A stretch of DNA of 44,783 nucleotides from a virus: positions 1 to 44,783 of IMG/VR virus record IMGVR_UViG_3300020202_000113, one strand, 5' to 3'. A model generated the notes under the pieces. It had not been told where the DNA came from and made no database searches. It saw only the letters and a program-made list of their open reading frames with translations. Made by a program: the position numbers and the translations under genes. This document shows positions 30,820-37,560 of the stretch, piece by piece; the stretch's first letter is position 1, and every line of letters starts with the position of its first letter.

Positions 30820-31986
30820 CTAGCTTGCCTGCCGCTCGGGTGCTTCCGGTGTGGCAAGCGCAGGTGCCTTTTGTGGCAGATTTGTGGCAACCTGTGGCAT
30901 CGGTGTGGCGTGTGGCAAGGTCTGCTGGCTGGAGACGGTATCTCTTTCCGGCTCCAAGACCCGCATGGCCTCCACGAACTGCTTCGCACCCAGCTTGGCG
31001 TACACCATCGTCTGGGTGATCGTCTCGTGCCCCATCAGGTCCTTGATGGTGTTGATGGGCACCCCGCGCTGGGCCAGGCGGGTGCCGAAGGTGTGGCGGA
31101 GGCAGTAGGGCACGAAGTCCTGGTCATCCTCCAGGCCCATCGCAGCCCGCACCTGCTCCCACGCATCGCCGTACCGCTGCCACTGGTAGGGAAAGAGATA
31201 GCCCTTGGGGAAGGCCAGGCAGCGCCGCTCCAGAATCGCCCTGACCCGCTTGGTCATCGGGATCGACCGGATGCCGGCCTTGGTCTTACTCTCCAGGACG
31301 TTCACGGTGTTGTTCCTGAAGTCCACCCACTGGCCCGTCATCTTCTTGGTCTCACTGGGGCGCATGCCCGTGTCGAGCATGACAATGGTCCAGTCCACCA
31401 TGTCTGCCTTCCCCCGCTGGGTCAGCAGACGGAGGATGATCCCCTCCTCGTTCTTCTCGTCGTTGAGGTAGCGAACACGGCCTCGGGTGGACTTCTTGAT
31501 CCCCAGGACCGGCTTGAAGGGCACTCCCCCTCGCTGGTGGGCGATCTTGAAGACCATGCTCAGTGCCACCAAGGCGTGGTTGATGGTCGCCTGGCTGTTG
31601 CCCTTCTTGAGTAGTGCCTTCTTGAAGCCATCCACGGCGTCCGTGTTGATGTCCCCGAGGCGCTTGTCGCGGCCGAAGTAGGCCTCTACGACCTTCTGCT
31701 TGGTCTTGTAGAAGGCTTCGCTCTTGGTGCCGTTCCAGTGGACCTCGAAGGTTTTATCGAAGGCCTCGCCAAGGGTCCAGGTGGTGGGGACTACAGGGGC
31801 GGCCTGGGTGACCGGCTGGGGAGCGGCGGACTCACCGTTCTTCTGGCGCCACTCCTGGATGAGCTGGGCCTTGAGCTCGACCTCTTTGTCCTTGGCCTCG
31901 GGCTCCGTCCCAACCGTGGCGAACTTGCGCGCGCCCTTGTAGGCGACGTTCACCTCGTAGCTGTCACCACGCTTGCGGTAGCCCAT
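30820..31986 (-). CDS. int: Tyrosine-type integrase
   Basis: The 388-residue protein has the catalytic set of tyrosine recombinases: Arg209 in DTGMRPSE, Lys236 in KTKAG, Arg297-His298 in YCLRHTF, His320 in LMGHET and Tyr329 in MVYAKL. The N-terminus has a short arm-binding-like domain (KRGDSYEVNVAYKGARKFATV) and a core-binding helical domain (about 70-165). The last 40 residues are low-complexity (LPHATPMPQVATNLPQ) because the DNA there carries arm-type TGTGGCA repeats. It should insert the genome at the tRNA-like attP just downstream. Reading starts three bases after the 71-aa gene. Confidence 0.95.
   Translation of the reverse strand: MGYRKRGDSYEVNVAYKGARKFATVGTEPEAKDKEVELKAQLIQEWRQKNGESAAPQPVTQAAPVVPTTWTLGEAFDKTFEVHWNGTKSEAFYKTKQKVVEAYFGRDKRLGDINTDAVDGFKKALLKKGNSQATINHALVALSMVFKIAHQRGGVPFKPVLGIKKSTRGRVRYLNDEKNEEGIILRLLTQRGKADMVDWTIVMLDTGMRPSETKKMTGQWVDFRNNTVNVLESKTKAGIRSIPMTKRVRAILERRCLAFPKGYLFPYQWQRYGDAWEQVRAAMGLEDDQDFVPYCLRHTFGTRLAQRGVPINTIKDLMGHETITQTMVYAKLGAKQFVEAMRVLEPERDTVSSQQTLPHATPMPQVATNLPQKAPALATPEAPERQAS
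30850..30918. repeat. Six TGTGGCA-type repeats, arm-type sites inside the int coding end
   Basis: Copies start at 30850, 30872, 30883, 30893, 30904 and 30911, mostly at 10-11 base spacing, so they would face one side of the helix. They form the end of the integrase coding sequence and lie about 90 bases from the attP core. Arm-type binding of the integrase's own N-terminus is the likely role. Confidence 0.72.
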
Positions 31987-31989
31987 GGG

Positions 31990-32205
31990 TCACCTCGTCA
32001 TTGTGATTGCTAAAGCAAAGGGCCCGACGTGAGAGCGGACCAGGAAAGTCCCGTGTTCGTCGCGGCGGTAGCTGAGGATGCCCTTCTTGGAGAGCCCCTT
32101 CAGTTCCTCCTCGAAGCGGTGTTCATCCACACCTGAATCGGTCCGGATAGTCCAGGTACCATCTTCGCCAGGTGCCGTGAGACGTACCTTGTCGCCTTCT
32201 CCCAT
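31990..32205 (-). CDS. Hypothetical 71-aa protein before integrase
   Basis: The gene has a good ribosome site (AAGGAGCGTGAGCT before ATG) and lies between the winged-helix regulator and integrase with three-base gaps, so the three are one operon. The product has DKVRLTAPGEDGTWTIRTDSG and FEEELKGLSKKGILSYRRDEHG, a beta-hairpin/helix pattern with no known family. A recombination directionality factor is conceivable by position only. Confidence 0.65.
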   Translation of the reverse strand: MGEGDKVRLTAPGEDGTWTIRTDSGVDEHRFEEELKGLSKKGILSYRRDEHGTFLVRSHVGPFALAITMTR

Positions 32206-32208
32206 AGC

Positions 32209-32538
32209 TCACGCTCCTTGTAGTGCCTTCTGTATCTTATTGACCAGCGCCTTCCCGGCGGGAGTCAGGGAATAGACCTTCTCCCGCTCACTCGTAGAGG
32301 AAATTTCCTTCTTCAAGAGGCCTGCGCCGACAAACCGAGCGAGCTGGCCCGAAATGATGGCCTGGCCACGCCCCAGCTTGTTCCCCAGGTCCTCTTGCCG
32401 GACATCCTTCTGATCGTCGCCACTCAGCAGGACGAGCGTCAGAAGGGTCTCCGCCTGACCGACAGTGGTCTCCTCTCGGGCCGTTCGAATAGCCTCAAGG
32501 GCTTCGAGGAGGTTCTCCAAGGGGGAGTTCTTGGGCAT
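32209..32538 (-). CDS. Winged-helix transcriptional regulator (MarR-like)
   Basis: From ATG 32536-32538 (GGAAG upstream) the product has 109 residues. It shows a winged-helix core: VRQEDLGNKLGRGQAIISGQLARFVGAGLLKK as helices 2-3, then STSEREKVYSLTPAGKALVNKIQ as wing and final helix, the pattern of MarR/PadR-like regulators. It starts an operon with integrase, and faces a plus-strand repressor-like gene. It may control lysogeny or integration. Confidence 0.78.
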   Translation of the reverse strand: MPKNSPLENLLEALEAIRTAREETTVGQAETLLTLVLLSGDDQKDVRQEDLGNKLGRGQAIISGQLARFVGAGLLKKEISSTSEREKVYSLTPAGKALVNKIQKALQGA

Positions 32539-32710
32539 TGGTCGGCTTCCAGTTTCTCGGGGTAAGGACGGCATGGATGAACGCGAGCCTAACGAAGTAC
32601 TCGCCTTTGTATCGCATACCAGAGATGATCCTACCGGAAAGGCTATGGGATGCGACACACTCAACATAAAGGTCTCCGATAAACGGAAGGTGGAAGGTAC
32701 GGGACACCAT
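32495..32710 (-). CDS. Possible 71-aa protein overlapping the regulator start
   Basis: A frame with ATG 32708-32710 and an AAAGGG string upstream runs 44 bases into the regulator gene. The product has VRLAFIHAVLTPRNWKPTNA and FIGDLYVECVASHS but no known family. It may be real and translationally coupled, or just leader sequence of the regulator. Confidence 0.3.
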   Translation of the reverse strand: MVSRTFHLPFIGDLYVECVASHSLSGRIISGMRYKGEYFVRLAFIHAVLTPRNWKPTNAQELPLGEPPRSP

Positions 32711-32958
32711 AGAGAGGCCCTTTCGGGCAATCCACTTTCACGCCAGTGGGCGGGCGTTGGCCTAGTGGTCCTCGGCCGCAACCGAGGTATGGGGTCGCTA
32801 GGCTGCTAGGGTCCATTGTGACCCAGGCATTGCAGGTCAAGGGAATGGCGATGAACTGTACTTAGAATGTCACACAAATTTGTGGGCGTCAAGTGATGTC
32901 GCCCACAAAAGGCAATTCGTTCTCGGCGAACCCTATACGGGGCCGTAAGCTGGGACGA
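32539..32958. promoter_or_regulatory. Divergent control region between two regulator genes
   Basis: This 420-base stretch separates the minus-strand regulator/integrase operon from the plus-strand HTH gene. It has a 6-bp hairpin CCTCGG/CCGAGG near 32771-32788, a perfect 12-base palindrome CACAAATTTGTG near 32875-32886, and a 10-base inverted repeat TTTGTGGGCG/CGCCCACAAA overlapping it (about 32879-32909). A TATAC string follows near 32933. These look like operators and promoters of a switch. One weak coding frame is listed separately. Confidence 0.55.
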
Positions 32959-33237
32959 ATGGATCGTTTCAGCCATCTGCTCATGGGGTATGTTGCCGAC
33001 AAGCAATGGACCTTGACGACCTTCTCGCTGAAGGTGAAGCGATCGAAGAACTACGCCACGGGCCTCATCAACAAGCGCCATAAGCCGCCTCTGGAAGACT
33101 TGCCTATGTGGGGGCAAGTCCTTGGTTTGAACGCGGCGCAGTACGCTGAGTTCGAAGAGGAAGCCTGGCTGGTTCATGCCCCACCTCCACTGGTTGCTCG
33201 GTACCGGGAGCTGAAGAAGAAGCTCAAGACGCCGTAG
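32959..33237 (+). CDS. Small XRE-like helix-turn-helix protein, candidate lysogeny repressor
   Basis: This is the only convincing plus-strand gene. I prefer the ATG at 32959 (92 residues, MDRFSHLLMGYVADK); a longer frame from 32893 would begin inside the inverted repeat. The sequence FSLKVKRSKNYATGLINKRHKPPLEDLPMW fits the recognition helix and following helix of XRE/Cro-CI HTH domains, then LGLNAAQYAEFEEEAW as helix 5. The end is basic (RYRELKKKLKTP). Divergent placement next to integrase and a palindromic region fits a repressor; that role is inferred. Confidence 0.72.
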   Translation: MDRFSHLLMGYVADKQWTLTTFSLKVKRSKNYATGLINKRHKPPLEDLPMWGQVLGLNAAQYAEFEEEAWLVHAPPPLVARYRELKKKLKTP

Positions 33238-33288
33238 GCATGTGCTCATGGTGTTGTACGGGTCTCGTCGTTGCGTGTTGGTGCGGGC

Positions 33289-33492
33289 CTAAGGTAACTC
33301 GTCTATGATGGCGGAGGCGATCCGCTCTCTTGCCGCTTGCGCTTCGTCCAGGTTGTCAGCATCGAGGAGCTCGTGCTGGTGGTCCTTAAGGATCGCCTCG
33401 ATGCGGTACTTCATGGACCGCTTCGGCTGGAAGACGTAGGTCGAGCCCGAGGGCAGGTTGGGGTCGAAGGTCGGCTCAGGCTGCTGAGACAT
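33289..33492 (-). CDS. Hypothetical 67-aa protein
   Basis: The gene converges on the repressor-like gene. The product starts MSQQPEPTFDPNLPSG with a flexible lead and continues with a helical RSMKYRIEAILKDHQHELLDADNLDEAQAARERI-like region, acidic at the end. No family is recognised. It overlaps the preceding gene by 17 bases and may be the last gene of the early operon. Confidence 0.6.
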   Translation of the reverse strand: MSQQPEPTFDPNLPSGSTYVFQPKRSMKYRIEAILKDHQHELLDADNLDEAQAARERIASAIIDELP

Positions 33493-33799
33493 GGAACCTC
33501 GTCCCGTTGCTCGGCGTCTGCCCGGGTCTGCCCGGCTTGCACATGGTGGTCACCTCAAGCCACGCGAGGATCGCCTCATCCTCGCTCATGCCCCCAGGCG
33601 AGAAGAACTTGGTGCGCAGCTTGGTGAGCCGTACCGCCTCTCCGTGGGTACGCGACTTGTTGATGGCCAGGCGGAAGGCTTTCTTGATCTCGTTGCGCTT
33701 CTTGTCAGGGAACTTGGCGGGATCGTGGTTGTTGGTGGTCACCTCAGGAAGAACCGAGGTTGCCAGGCCGGCGTAGGAAGTGAGACGTGTGGTGGTCAT
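33476..33799 (-). CDS. Hypothetical 107-aa protein
   Basis: The product is basic in the middle (KKRNEIKKAFRLAINKSRTHGEA) and has SPGGMSEDEAILAWLEV. It lies ten bases after the next upstream gene, in the same direction, but its ribosome site is weak. No family is recognised. DNA binding is possible from the basic helix. Confidence 0.6.
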   Translation of the reverse strand: MTTTRLTSYAGLATSVLPEVTTNNHDPAKFPDKKRNEIKKAFRLAINKSRTHGEAVRLTKLRTKFFSPGGMSEDEAILAWLEVTTMCKPGRPGQTPSNGTRFHVSAA

Positions 33800-33809
33800 T
33801 GGGTGTCTT

Positions 33810-34244
33810 TCACTTGCTCATCTTGTTGACGAAGATGCGGATGTTCTTGGCGACGGAGGATGGCTTGGCCTTCCTTCCAAGCTCGCGGCCTCCGTAGTCT
33901 TCCGTGTTCTGCCGATGCGGACAGAAAAGATGATCGGCCTGCCCCCGGGTGAGGCCAAAGAACTTCTCGGCCGCTAGAAAGGATGGGCGAGGGGCCAGCC
34001 AATCTCGCCCAGGCTGCCCCTTTCTAAGCGCGATTTCGAAATCCCCATCCAAGATGTCGAACTTGAAGTTCCGAGGAAAAGCAATCGGGCATTCCCCCAG
34101 AGCACACCCAGCGGTCCCGCAACTCACCTTCGGGTCCCCACTGGCGACTATGTTGAAGTCGAACTTCTTGTGGCCCCTGTAGTCCGACTCCAGGTGTTCG
34201 GCCAGTTTGAGGAGGCGCTTACGGTAGACGGAGGCAAGAGACAT
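33810..34244 (-). CDS. Hypothetical 144-aa protein of a phage-type cysteine-containing family
   Basis: The product starts MSLASVYRKRLLKLAEHLE and has SCGTAGCALGECPIAFP, a Cys-rich signature seen in small phage proteins that act on unknown targets, then FFGLTRGQADHLF. No domain is certain. A ribosome site AAAGGACC precedes the ATG. Early position suggests a host-takeover role. Confidence 0.68.
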   Translation of the reverse strand: MSLASVYRKRLLKLAEHLESDYRGHKKFDFNIVASGDPKVSCGTAGCALGECPIAFPRNFKFDILDGDFEIALRKGQPGRDWLAPRPSFLAAEKFFGLTRGQADHLFCPHRQNTEDYGGRELGRKAKPSSVAKNIRIFVNKMSK

Positions 34245-34280
34245 TGGATGGTCCTTTCGGTTGGGTTAGAGACTTGTGGT

Positions 34281-34303
34281 GTCGGCACTTCACGGCTGCC
34301 GAC
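34281..34303 (-). other. Hairpin between early genes
   Basis: GTCGGCA and TGCCGAC form a 7-bp perfect stem with a 9-base loop in the 77-base gap between two early genes. No U-run follows, so it is probably a processing or stability element. Confidence 0.45.
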
Positions 34304-34321
34304 AGACCTTTGGCGTATCGC

Positions 34322-34654
34322 TTAGAGGTACTTCTCGATGCGATCCGCGATCTGCTTGAAGGTGCGCCTATTCGTGTCGTTGTGATGCGTCGCGCTATGC
34401 TTCCCGAGCTGCGGGTTGCCCTCACCCTGCGTCAGACCAGCCCACTCCTTCACTTCGTCGGGAAGTAAGCCCGAAGCTTCAAGGTACTCCGTCGTATCCT
34501 CGAACGCCGGCTTCTTGTTCACTTCTCGGCTGTGCAGGTCGCACAGCACGCCAAGGCAGCAGTAGCCGTTCTTGGTCTTGAGGGCCCCGCGCCCCTGCTT
34601 GTACTTCCCGCTGCGGAGCGCCTTCACCCACTTGGCCTTCACTCGCTTGTCCAT
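34322..34654 (-). CDS. Conserved phage/host-associated protein (110 aa)
   Basis: The pattern KWVKALRSGKYKQGRGALK, YCCLGVLCDL, YLEASGLLPDEVKEWAGL and FKQIADRIEKYL is widespread among phage and plasmid proteins of unknown function. The upstream site AAAAGGAAAC is a strong ribosome site. The gap before it carries a sequence similar to the early promoters. Function is unknown. Confidence 0.78.
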   Translation of the reverse strand: MDKRVKAKWVKALRSGKYKQGRGALKTKNGYCCLGVLCDLHSREVNKKPAFEDTTEYLEASGLLPDEVKEWAGLTQGEGNPQLGKHSATHHNDTNRRTFKQIADRIEKYL

Positions 34655-34739
34655 GAGATGTTTCCTTTTTGAAGAGTTGTTTGGTTGATACGATGTGATT
34701 GATATGTCTATGTGTTTGCCGTTTACTTGAGGATCAGGG
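34655..34739 (-). promoter_or_regulatory. Possible early promoter with half-site
   Basis: The 85-base gap has ACACATAGACATATCAATCAC on the minus strand, sharing the ACACATAG lead of the early promoters at 35502-35530, 38050-38076 and 37985-38016. The palindrome itself is not complete here. A ribosome site AAAAGGAAAC ends the gap. Confidence 0.35.
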
Positions 34740-34913
34740 CTACTCTGCCTTATAGTACCGCTCCCCCATGATCCGGCCCTTGCGGTCCACGTCCCTCATC
34801 CCGAGCATCGGCCCGGTGCGCACCAAGCGGCCCGTGCGGTCGTCCTTGAGGTAACGGTAGATGGGCTCTGAGTGGCTGTAGGTGGAACCGCTGTAGTGAG
34901 TGCGGAGTGCCAT
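34740..34913 (-). CDS. Hypothetical 57-aa protein
   Basis: The ATG at 34911-34913 overlaps the pentapeptide gene's TAA by one base. The product is basic and Tyr/Arg-rich (THYSGSTYSHSEPIYRYLK, RKGRIMGERYYKAE). No family is recognised. Confidence 0.6.
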   Translation of the reverse strand: MALRTHYSGSTYSHSEPIYRYLKDDRTGRLVRTGPMLGMRDVDRKGRIMGERYYKAE

Positions 34914-35452
34914 TAGTTGTAGTCCTTCGCTTCCGCCTTGGTGATGAAGAAGTGGATGCCCGGCGCGCACTCCTGCTGCCAGTTCGGGTCGAACTCCATG
35001 GTGGGCACCACGACATCTCCGACACGATACATGAAGTCCCGGTCATAGTCGCTCCGGGCTTCGATCAGCGGGCTCCCATCCGCGGCCTCGATGCTGATGA
35101 CAACAGCACGCTCGGCCCGGCACTTGCGACCGAAAGCACTGGACCGCGCTGCATCGGCCGGGATGCGGAGCTTGACGATGGCCCCCTCGCGGCACTTCTT
35201 ATAGCCGATGATGTCACCCTCAGGGAGGATGCGGGTCTTCGCGATGACCAGGTCCGCCCCCTTGGCGCCCGCGAGGTTGGCGCCCGCGAGGTTGGCGCCC
35301 GCGAGGTTGGCGCCCGCGAGGTTGGCGCCCGCGAGGTTGGCGCCCGCGAGGTTGGCGCCCGCGAGGTTGGCGCGCGCGCCTGAAGGGTCACCCTGAAGCC
35401 ACTTCTTGTGCTTCTCAAGGATACCGGGGAGGTCTTGGGAGGTGATCGTCAT
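34913..35452 (-). CDS. Pentapeptide-repeat protein with DUF5758-type C-terminus
   Basis: The 179-residue protein has seven identical ANLAG pentapeptide units (about residues 28-63), then a C-terminal domain with GDIIGYKKCREGAIVKL, RSSAFGRKCRAERAVV and ECAPGIHFFITKAEA, the DUF5758 pattern often fused to pentapeptides in phages. Pentapeptides form a rod-like helix, in some cases mimicking DNA. Here the rod is very short. A sigma70-like promoter with an operator-like palindrome lies upstream. Function is unknown; a decoy or anti-host role is possible. Confidence 0.82.
   Translation of the reverse strand: MTITSQDLPGILEKHKKWLQGDPSGARANLAGANLAGANLAGANLAGANLAGANLAGANLAGAKGADLVIAKTRILPEGDIIGYKKCREGAIVKLRIPADAARSSAFGRKCRAERAVVISIEAADGSPLIEARSDYDRDFMYRVGDVVVPTMEFDPNWQQECAPGIHFFITKAEAKDYN
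35264..35370 (-). repeat. Seven identical 15-base repeats in the pentapeptide gene
   Basis: The unit GCGAACCTCGCCGGC (minus strand) is repeated seven times without a single difference, including wobble positions. Protein-level selection would allow drift, so recent slippage or unequal exchange is likely. Each change of copy number adds or removes exactly five residues and keeps frame. Confidence 0.95.
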
Positions 35453-35501
35453 GTGTAATCTCCGGGAGATGGTGAAGGTTATTAGCGATCGCGTATGCTA
35501 T

Positions 35502-35530
35502 CGTATAGCACTTGCTATGTGTAGAGTCAA
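35502..35530 (-). promoter_or_regulatory. Early promoter with embedded palindrome
   Basis: On the minus strand TTGACT (35525-35530) and TATACG (35502-35507) stand 17 bases apart, a good sigma70 layout with an extended TGC before the -10. The perfect 14-base palindrome ATAGCA-AG-TGCTAT (35505-35518) lies across the spacer and -10, the classic place for a repressor operator. It would drive the pentapeptide gene. Confidence 0.68.
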
Positions 35531-35931
35531 CGGGAAATCCGGAAGGCGAGCCCCCAGAGGTCATCGATGGTCCGCGGAGTGCCCTTGTGCCAGTGCTTCG
35601 CGCCCATGACCTTCAGACCCCAAGCGAAGAACATCGCGAGCCCCTTCATGGCCACTCGCTTGCCTACCCATTGGCCCTTCACGCTCTCATGGAGGGCCAC
35701 TTTGTATTCCGCATCGCGCTTCTTCCGTTCCTCTTCAGGCCCACCAACGAGGTAATCCAAGTCGTGCTGCTCGGCTGCCGCATGGCCGCCCGGCGTGGGG
35801 ATCGAAAAGGGAGACGTAAAGGACCAGCGGTAGACCTTGATGGTGCGCGGTCCGGTGCCATTAATGAGGCCGCGACGACGGAGTGCGGCGAGGAGGTGGG
35901 GCGGGAGGTCGGAAAGGAGGAGGCGGCTCAT
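35527..35931 (-). CDS. HD-motif protein (DUF1353-like or phospholipase-A2-like)
   Basis: The 134-residue protein has SPFSIPTPGGHAAAEQHDLDY: a Pro/Gly-rich lead and then HDLDY. This resembles either DUF1353 phage proteins (H-D-x-L-Y) or the HDxxY core of PLA2-like domains. After it come ERKKRDAEYKVALHESV and a hydrophobic helix GLAMFFAWGLKVMGA. Its ATG overlaps the coiled-coil gene stop (ATGA). DUF1353 relatives often sit near lysis or tail genes; here it is early. Function is open. Confidence 0.6.
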   Translation of the reverse strand: MSRLLLSDLPPHLLAALRRRGLINGTGPRTIKVYRWSFTSPFSIPTPGGHAAAEQHDLDYLVGGPEEERKKRDAEYKVALHESVKGQWVGKRVAMKGLAMFFAWGLKVMGAKHWHKGTPRTIDDLWGLAFRISR

Positions 35932-36986
35932 GCCCCCTCCGCGCAGTCGGGGCAGGGCGCGAATCTCGCGTGCCCGTTAATCCCCTCTGGTGGCGCGTAG
36001 ACACGACGCTGATCCCAGCACGTCTTACACTGCACCGGCGGGATGGGCGCCTTCCCCTCCCCGGCCGGGATGGCGAGGGCTGCTTCAATCCGAGCCATAA
36101 GTGCATCCCGTATTGCGATTGCCTCGGCGATGTAGTGGTCCGGATCGTACTGACCAACATAGCCACGGGCTTCCTCCAATAGCGCCCTCATCGCCTCCCG
36201 CCCGCGCTCGGCTGCAATGGCCCGCTGTTCCTGACCATTCGCCATGCGTTCGGCTTCCGCACACTGTGCCTGGGCATCGTCGCGTTCCTTGATGGCGGCG
36301 TCACGCTCGTCGATGATCGCGCGTCTGGCAGACTCCGAGTAATTGAACGCGGCTATCTTCCGCTTGGCCTCTGCCAGTTCCGCCCTCGCCTCGTCGCGCT
36401 CCTCCTGAGCATTCTCAAGCGCGCCAAGGCAATCGTCCCTGGTCTGACGTAGCCCCTTGATGTTGTCGCGGGCGTCCTCGAAATTACGTTCCGCCCTCTC
36501 CCTCGCCGCCCTCGCCTCGTCGCGCTGCTTGCAAGCCAGATAGAGTTCATTCTCCAGCCCGCCAGCGATCTTGCCCGACTCGGCTATCTCCTTGATGGCG
36601 AGGTCGCGGGCAGCCTCCGCCTTCTCCTTCGCCGCCCTCGCCTCGTCGCGCTCGGATTCGGCCTTCTCGGCACGCTCGCGGTAGTTGCGTTCCGATCGCT
36701 CCAGCACTGCGACCCATTCGATGAACTTCTCAATGCGCGCCCGCTCGTCGGCTAGCTGCTGCTCTAGCTCAGCGGCCTCGAATATCGTTCGATAGAAGAC
36801 CGGGATTTCATCCCAGGTCCGAGCGCGGTCCACGTAGTACAGCACCGCGGTCCAGTGGTGCGGGTCCTCCCGCTGAAGCCGTTGCAGCATCTCCGAGCCA
36901 CAGGCCCTGGCGACGCGCCGGGAAATCTCGGGCACAGGGAACTGGGAGGCCTTACCGCCGTCGCTGCGCTGGTCGTCGGTGGTCAT
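35928..36986 (-). CDS. Long coiled-coil protein with C-terminal CxxC zinc knuckle
   Basis: From ATG 36984-36986, with ribosome site AAGGAG, the product has 352 residues. The body (about 70-290) is a long coiled coil rich in Glu, Arg and Ala (ERDEARAAKEKAEAARDLA repeats). The last 35 residues have two Cys pairs, CKTC and CPDC, a zinc-ribbon or DnaJ-like knuckle. Such proteins occur in the early regions of several phages. It may bridge protein partners or bind nucleic acid. No enzyme motif is seen. Confidence 0.75.
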   Translation of the reverse strand: MTTDDQRSDGGKASQFPVPEISRRVARACGSEMLQRLQREDPHHWTAVLYYVDRARTWDEIPVFYRTIFEAAELEQQLADERARIEKFIEWVAVLERSERNYRERAEKAESERDEARAAKEKAEAARDLAIKEIAESGKIAGGLENELYLACKQRDEARAARERAERNFEDARDNIKGLRQTRDDCLGALENAQEERDEARAELAEAKRKIAAFNYSESARRAIIDERDAAIKERDDAQAQCAEAERMANGQEQRAIAAERGREAMRALLEEARGYVGQYDPDHYIAEAIAIRDALMARIEAALAIPAGEGKAPIPPVQCKTCWDQRRVYAPPEGINGHARFAPCPDCAEGA

Positions 36987-36991
36987 GATGT

Positions 36992-37093
36992 TTACTCCTT
37001 CCGAGTCCAGTTGGTCTTGCAGGCACACACCAGACAGCCTACAAGGGCAGCCAGGGCGACACCTAGGAGGATGAAGGCGGGGAGGGCGCTCAC
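36992..37093 (-). CDS. Tiny membrane protein (33 aa)
   Basis: GTG 37091-37093 overlaps the stop of the upstream 57-aa gene (GTGA). The 33 residues are one hydrophobic helix (SALPAFILLGVALAALVGCL) ending with Cys residues and a short basic tail. The stop is just before the ribosome site of the coiled-coil gene. Evidence is the overlap and the clear membrane helix. Confidence 0.5.
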   Translation of the reverse strand: MSALPAFILLGVALAALVGCLVCACKTNWTRKE

Positions 37094-37263
37094 GGGTGTA
37101 CCGTGTAGAGCTCTAAATCGGTTGGCCACCGCTGTGAGAACGGAACGCATCTGAAGCGCCACCCACCGATGTTTGCAAGAACGACCGAATGCGGAATGCC
37201 ACGCTCCTTGGTGAGTTCCTTAGCTGTCTTCTTGAGGTCCCTGATGTAGTCGGTGATTATCAT
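37090..37263 (-). CDS. Hypothetical 57-aa protein
   Basis: ATG 37261-37263 to TGA 37090-37092 fills the gap after the next early gene. The product is helical and basic at the start (MIITDYIRDLKKTAKELTKERG) with a beta-type end (GGWRFRCVPFSQRW). A GAGG ribosome site lies 11 bases upstream. No family is recognised. Confidence 0.6.
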   Translation of the reverse strand: MIITDYIRDLKKTAKELTKERGIPHSVVLANIGGWRFRCVPFSQRWPTDLELYTVHP

Positions 37264-37267
37264 GTGG

Positions 37268-37513
37268 CTACGCCCTCAACCAATCGCACGGCTGGACCCA
37301 CACGTACGACCCATCCCGCAAGACCCCACCATAGAGCACTTCGGGGTACCACGAGAGGCGCGTCGCGAATGCCCGAGCGGCCTTGGCGTGGTTCTGCTCC
37401 ACGTTGAGCTCGTGATCCCAAGGGAGAATCAGGCGGCCGGCCTGAGCCTTGGCCACGATGCGGGCACCCTTGTAATTGGTGGGTGGGAGGAAGCTGGTTT
37501 GGATGGATTGCAT
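37268..37513 (-). CDS. Conserved small phage protein (81 aa)
   Basis: The product opens MQSIQTSFLPPTNYKGARI and has LILPWDHELNVEQNHAKAARAFATRLSW, a pattern shared by many phage and plasmid proteins of unknown role. It has a ribosome site AAGGGAACG. It is one of the first genes in the early block, upstream of which is a promoter-like site with a half palindrome. Confidence 0.72.
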   Translation of the reverse strand: MQSIQTSFLPPTNYKGARIVAKAQAGRLILPWDHELNVEQNHAKAARAFATRLSWYPEVLYGGVLRDGSYVWVQPCDWLRA

Positions 37514-37524
37514 ACGCGTTCCCT

Positions 37525-37560
37525 TGTTGATAGTTGATATATGATTGACGTTGCTATGTA
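37525..37560 (-). promoter_or_regulatory. Promoter-like site with half palindrome
   Basis: The gap has ATACATAGCAACGTCAATCAT on the minus strand, which shares the CATAGCAA lead of the other early sites but not the second half of the palindrome. It may drive the 81-aa gene. Confidence 0.35.

Noticed and set aside
35264-35370. Regular repeats that could suggest a CRISPR-like array
   Set aside because: The units are 15 bases with no spacers and encode in-frame pentapeptides.
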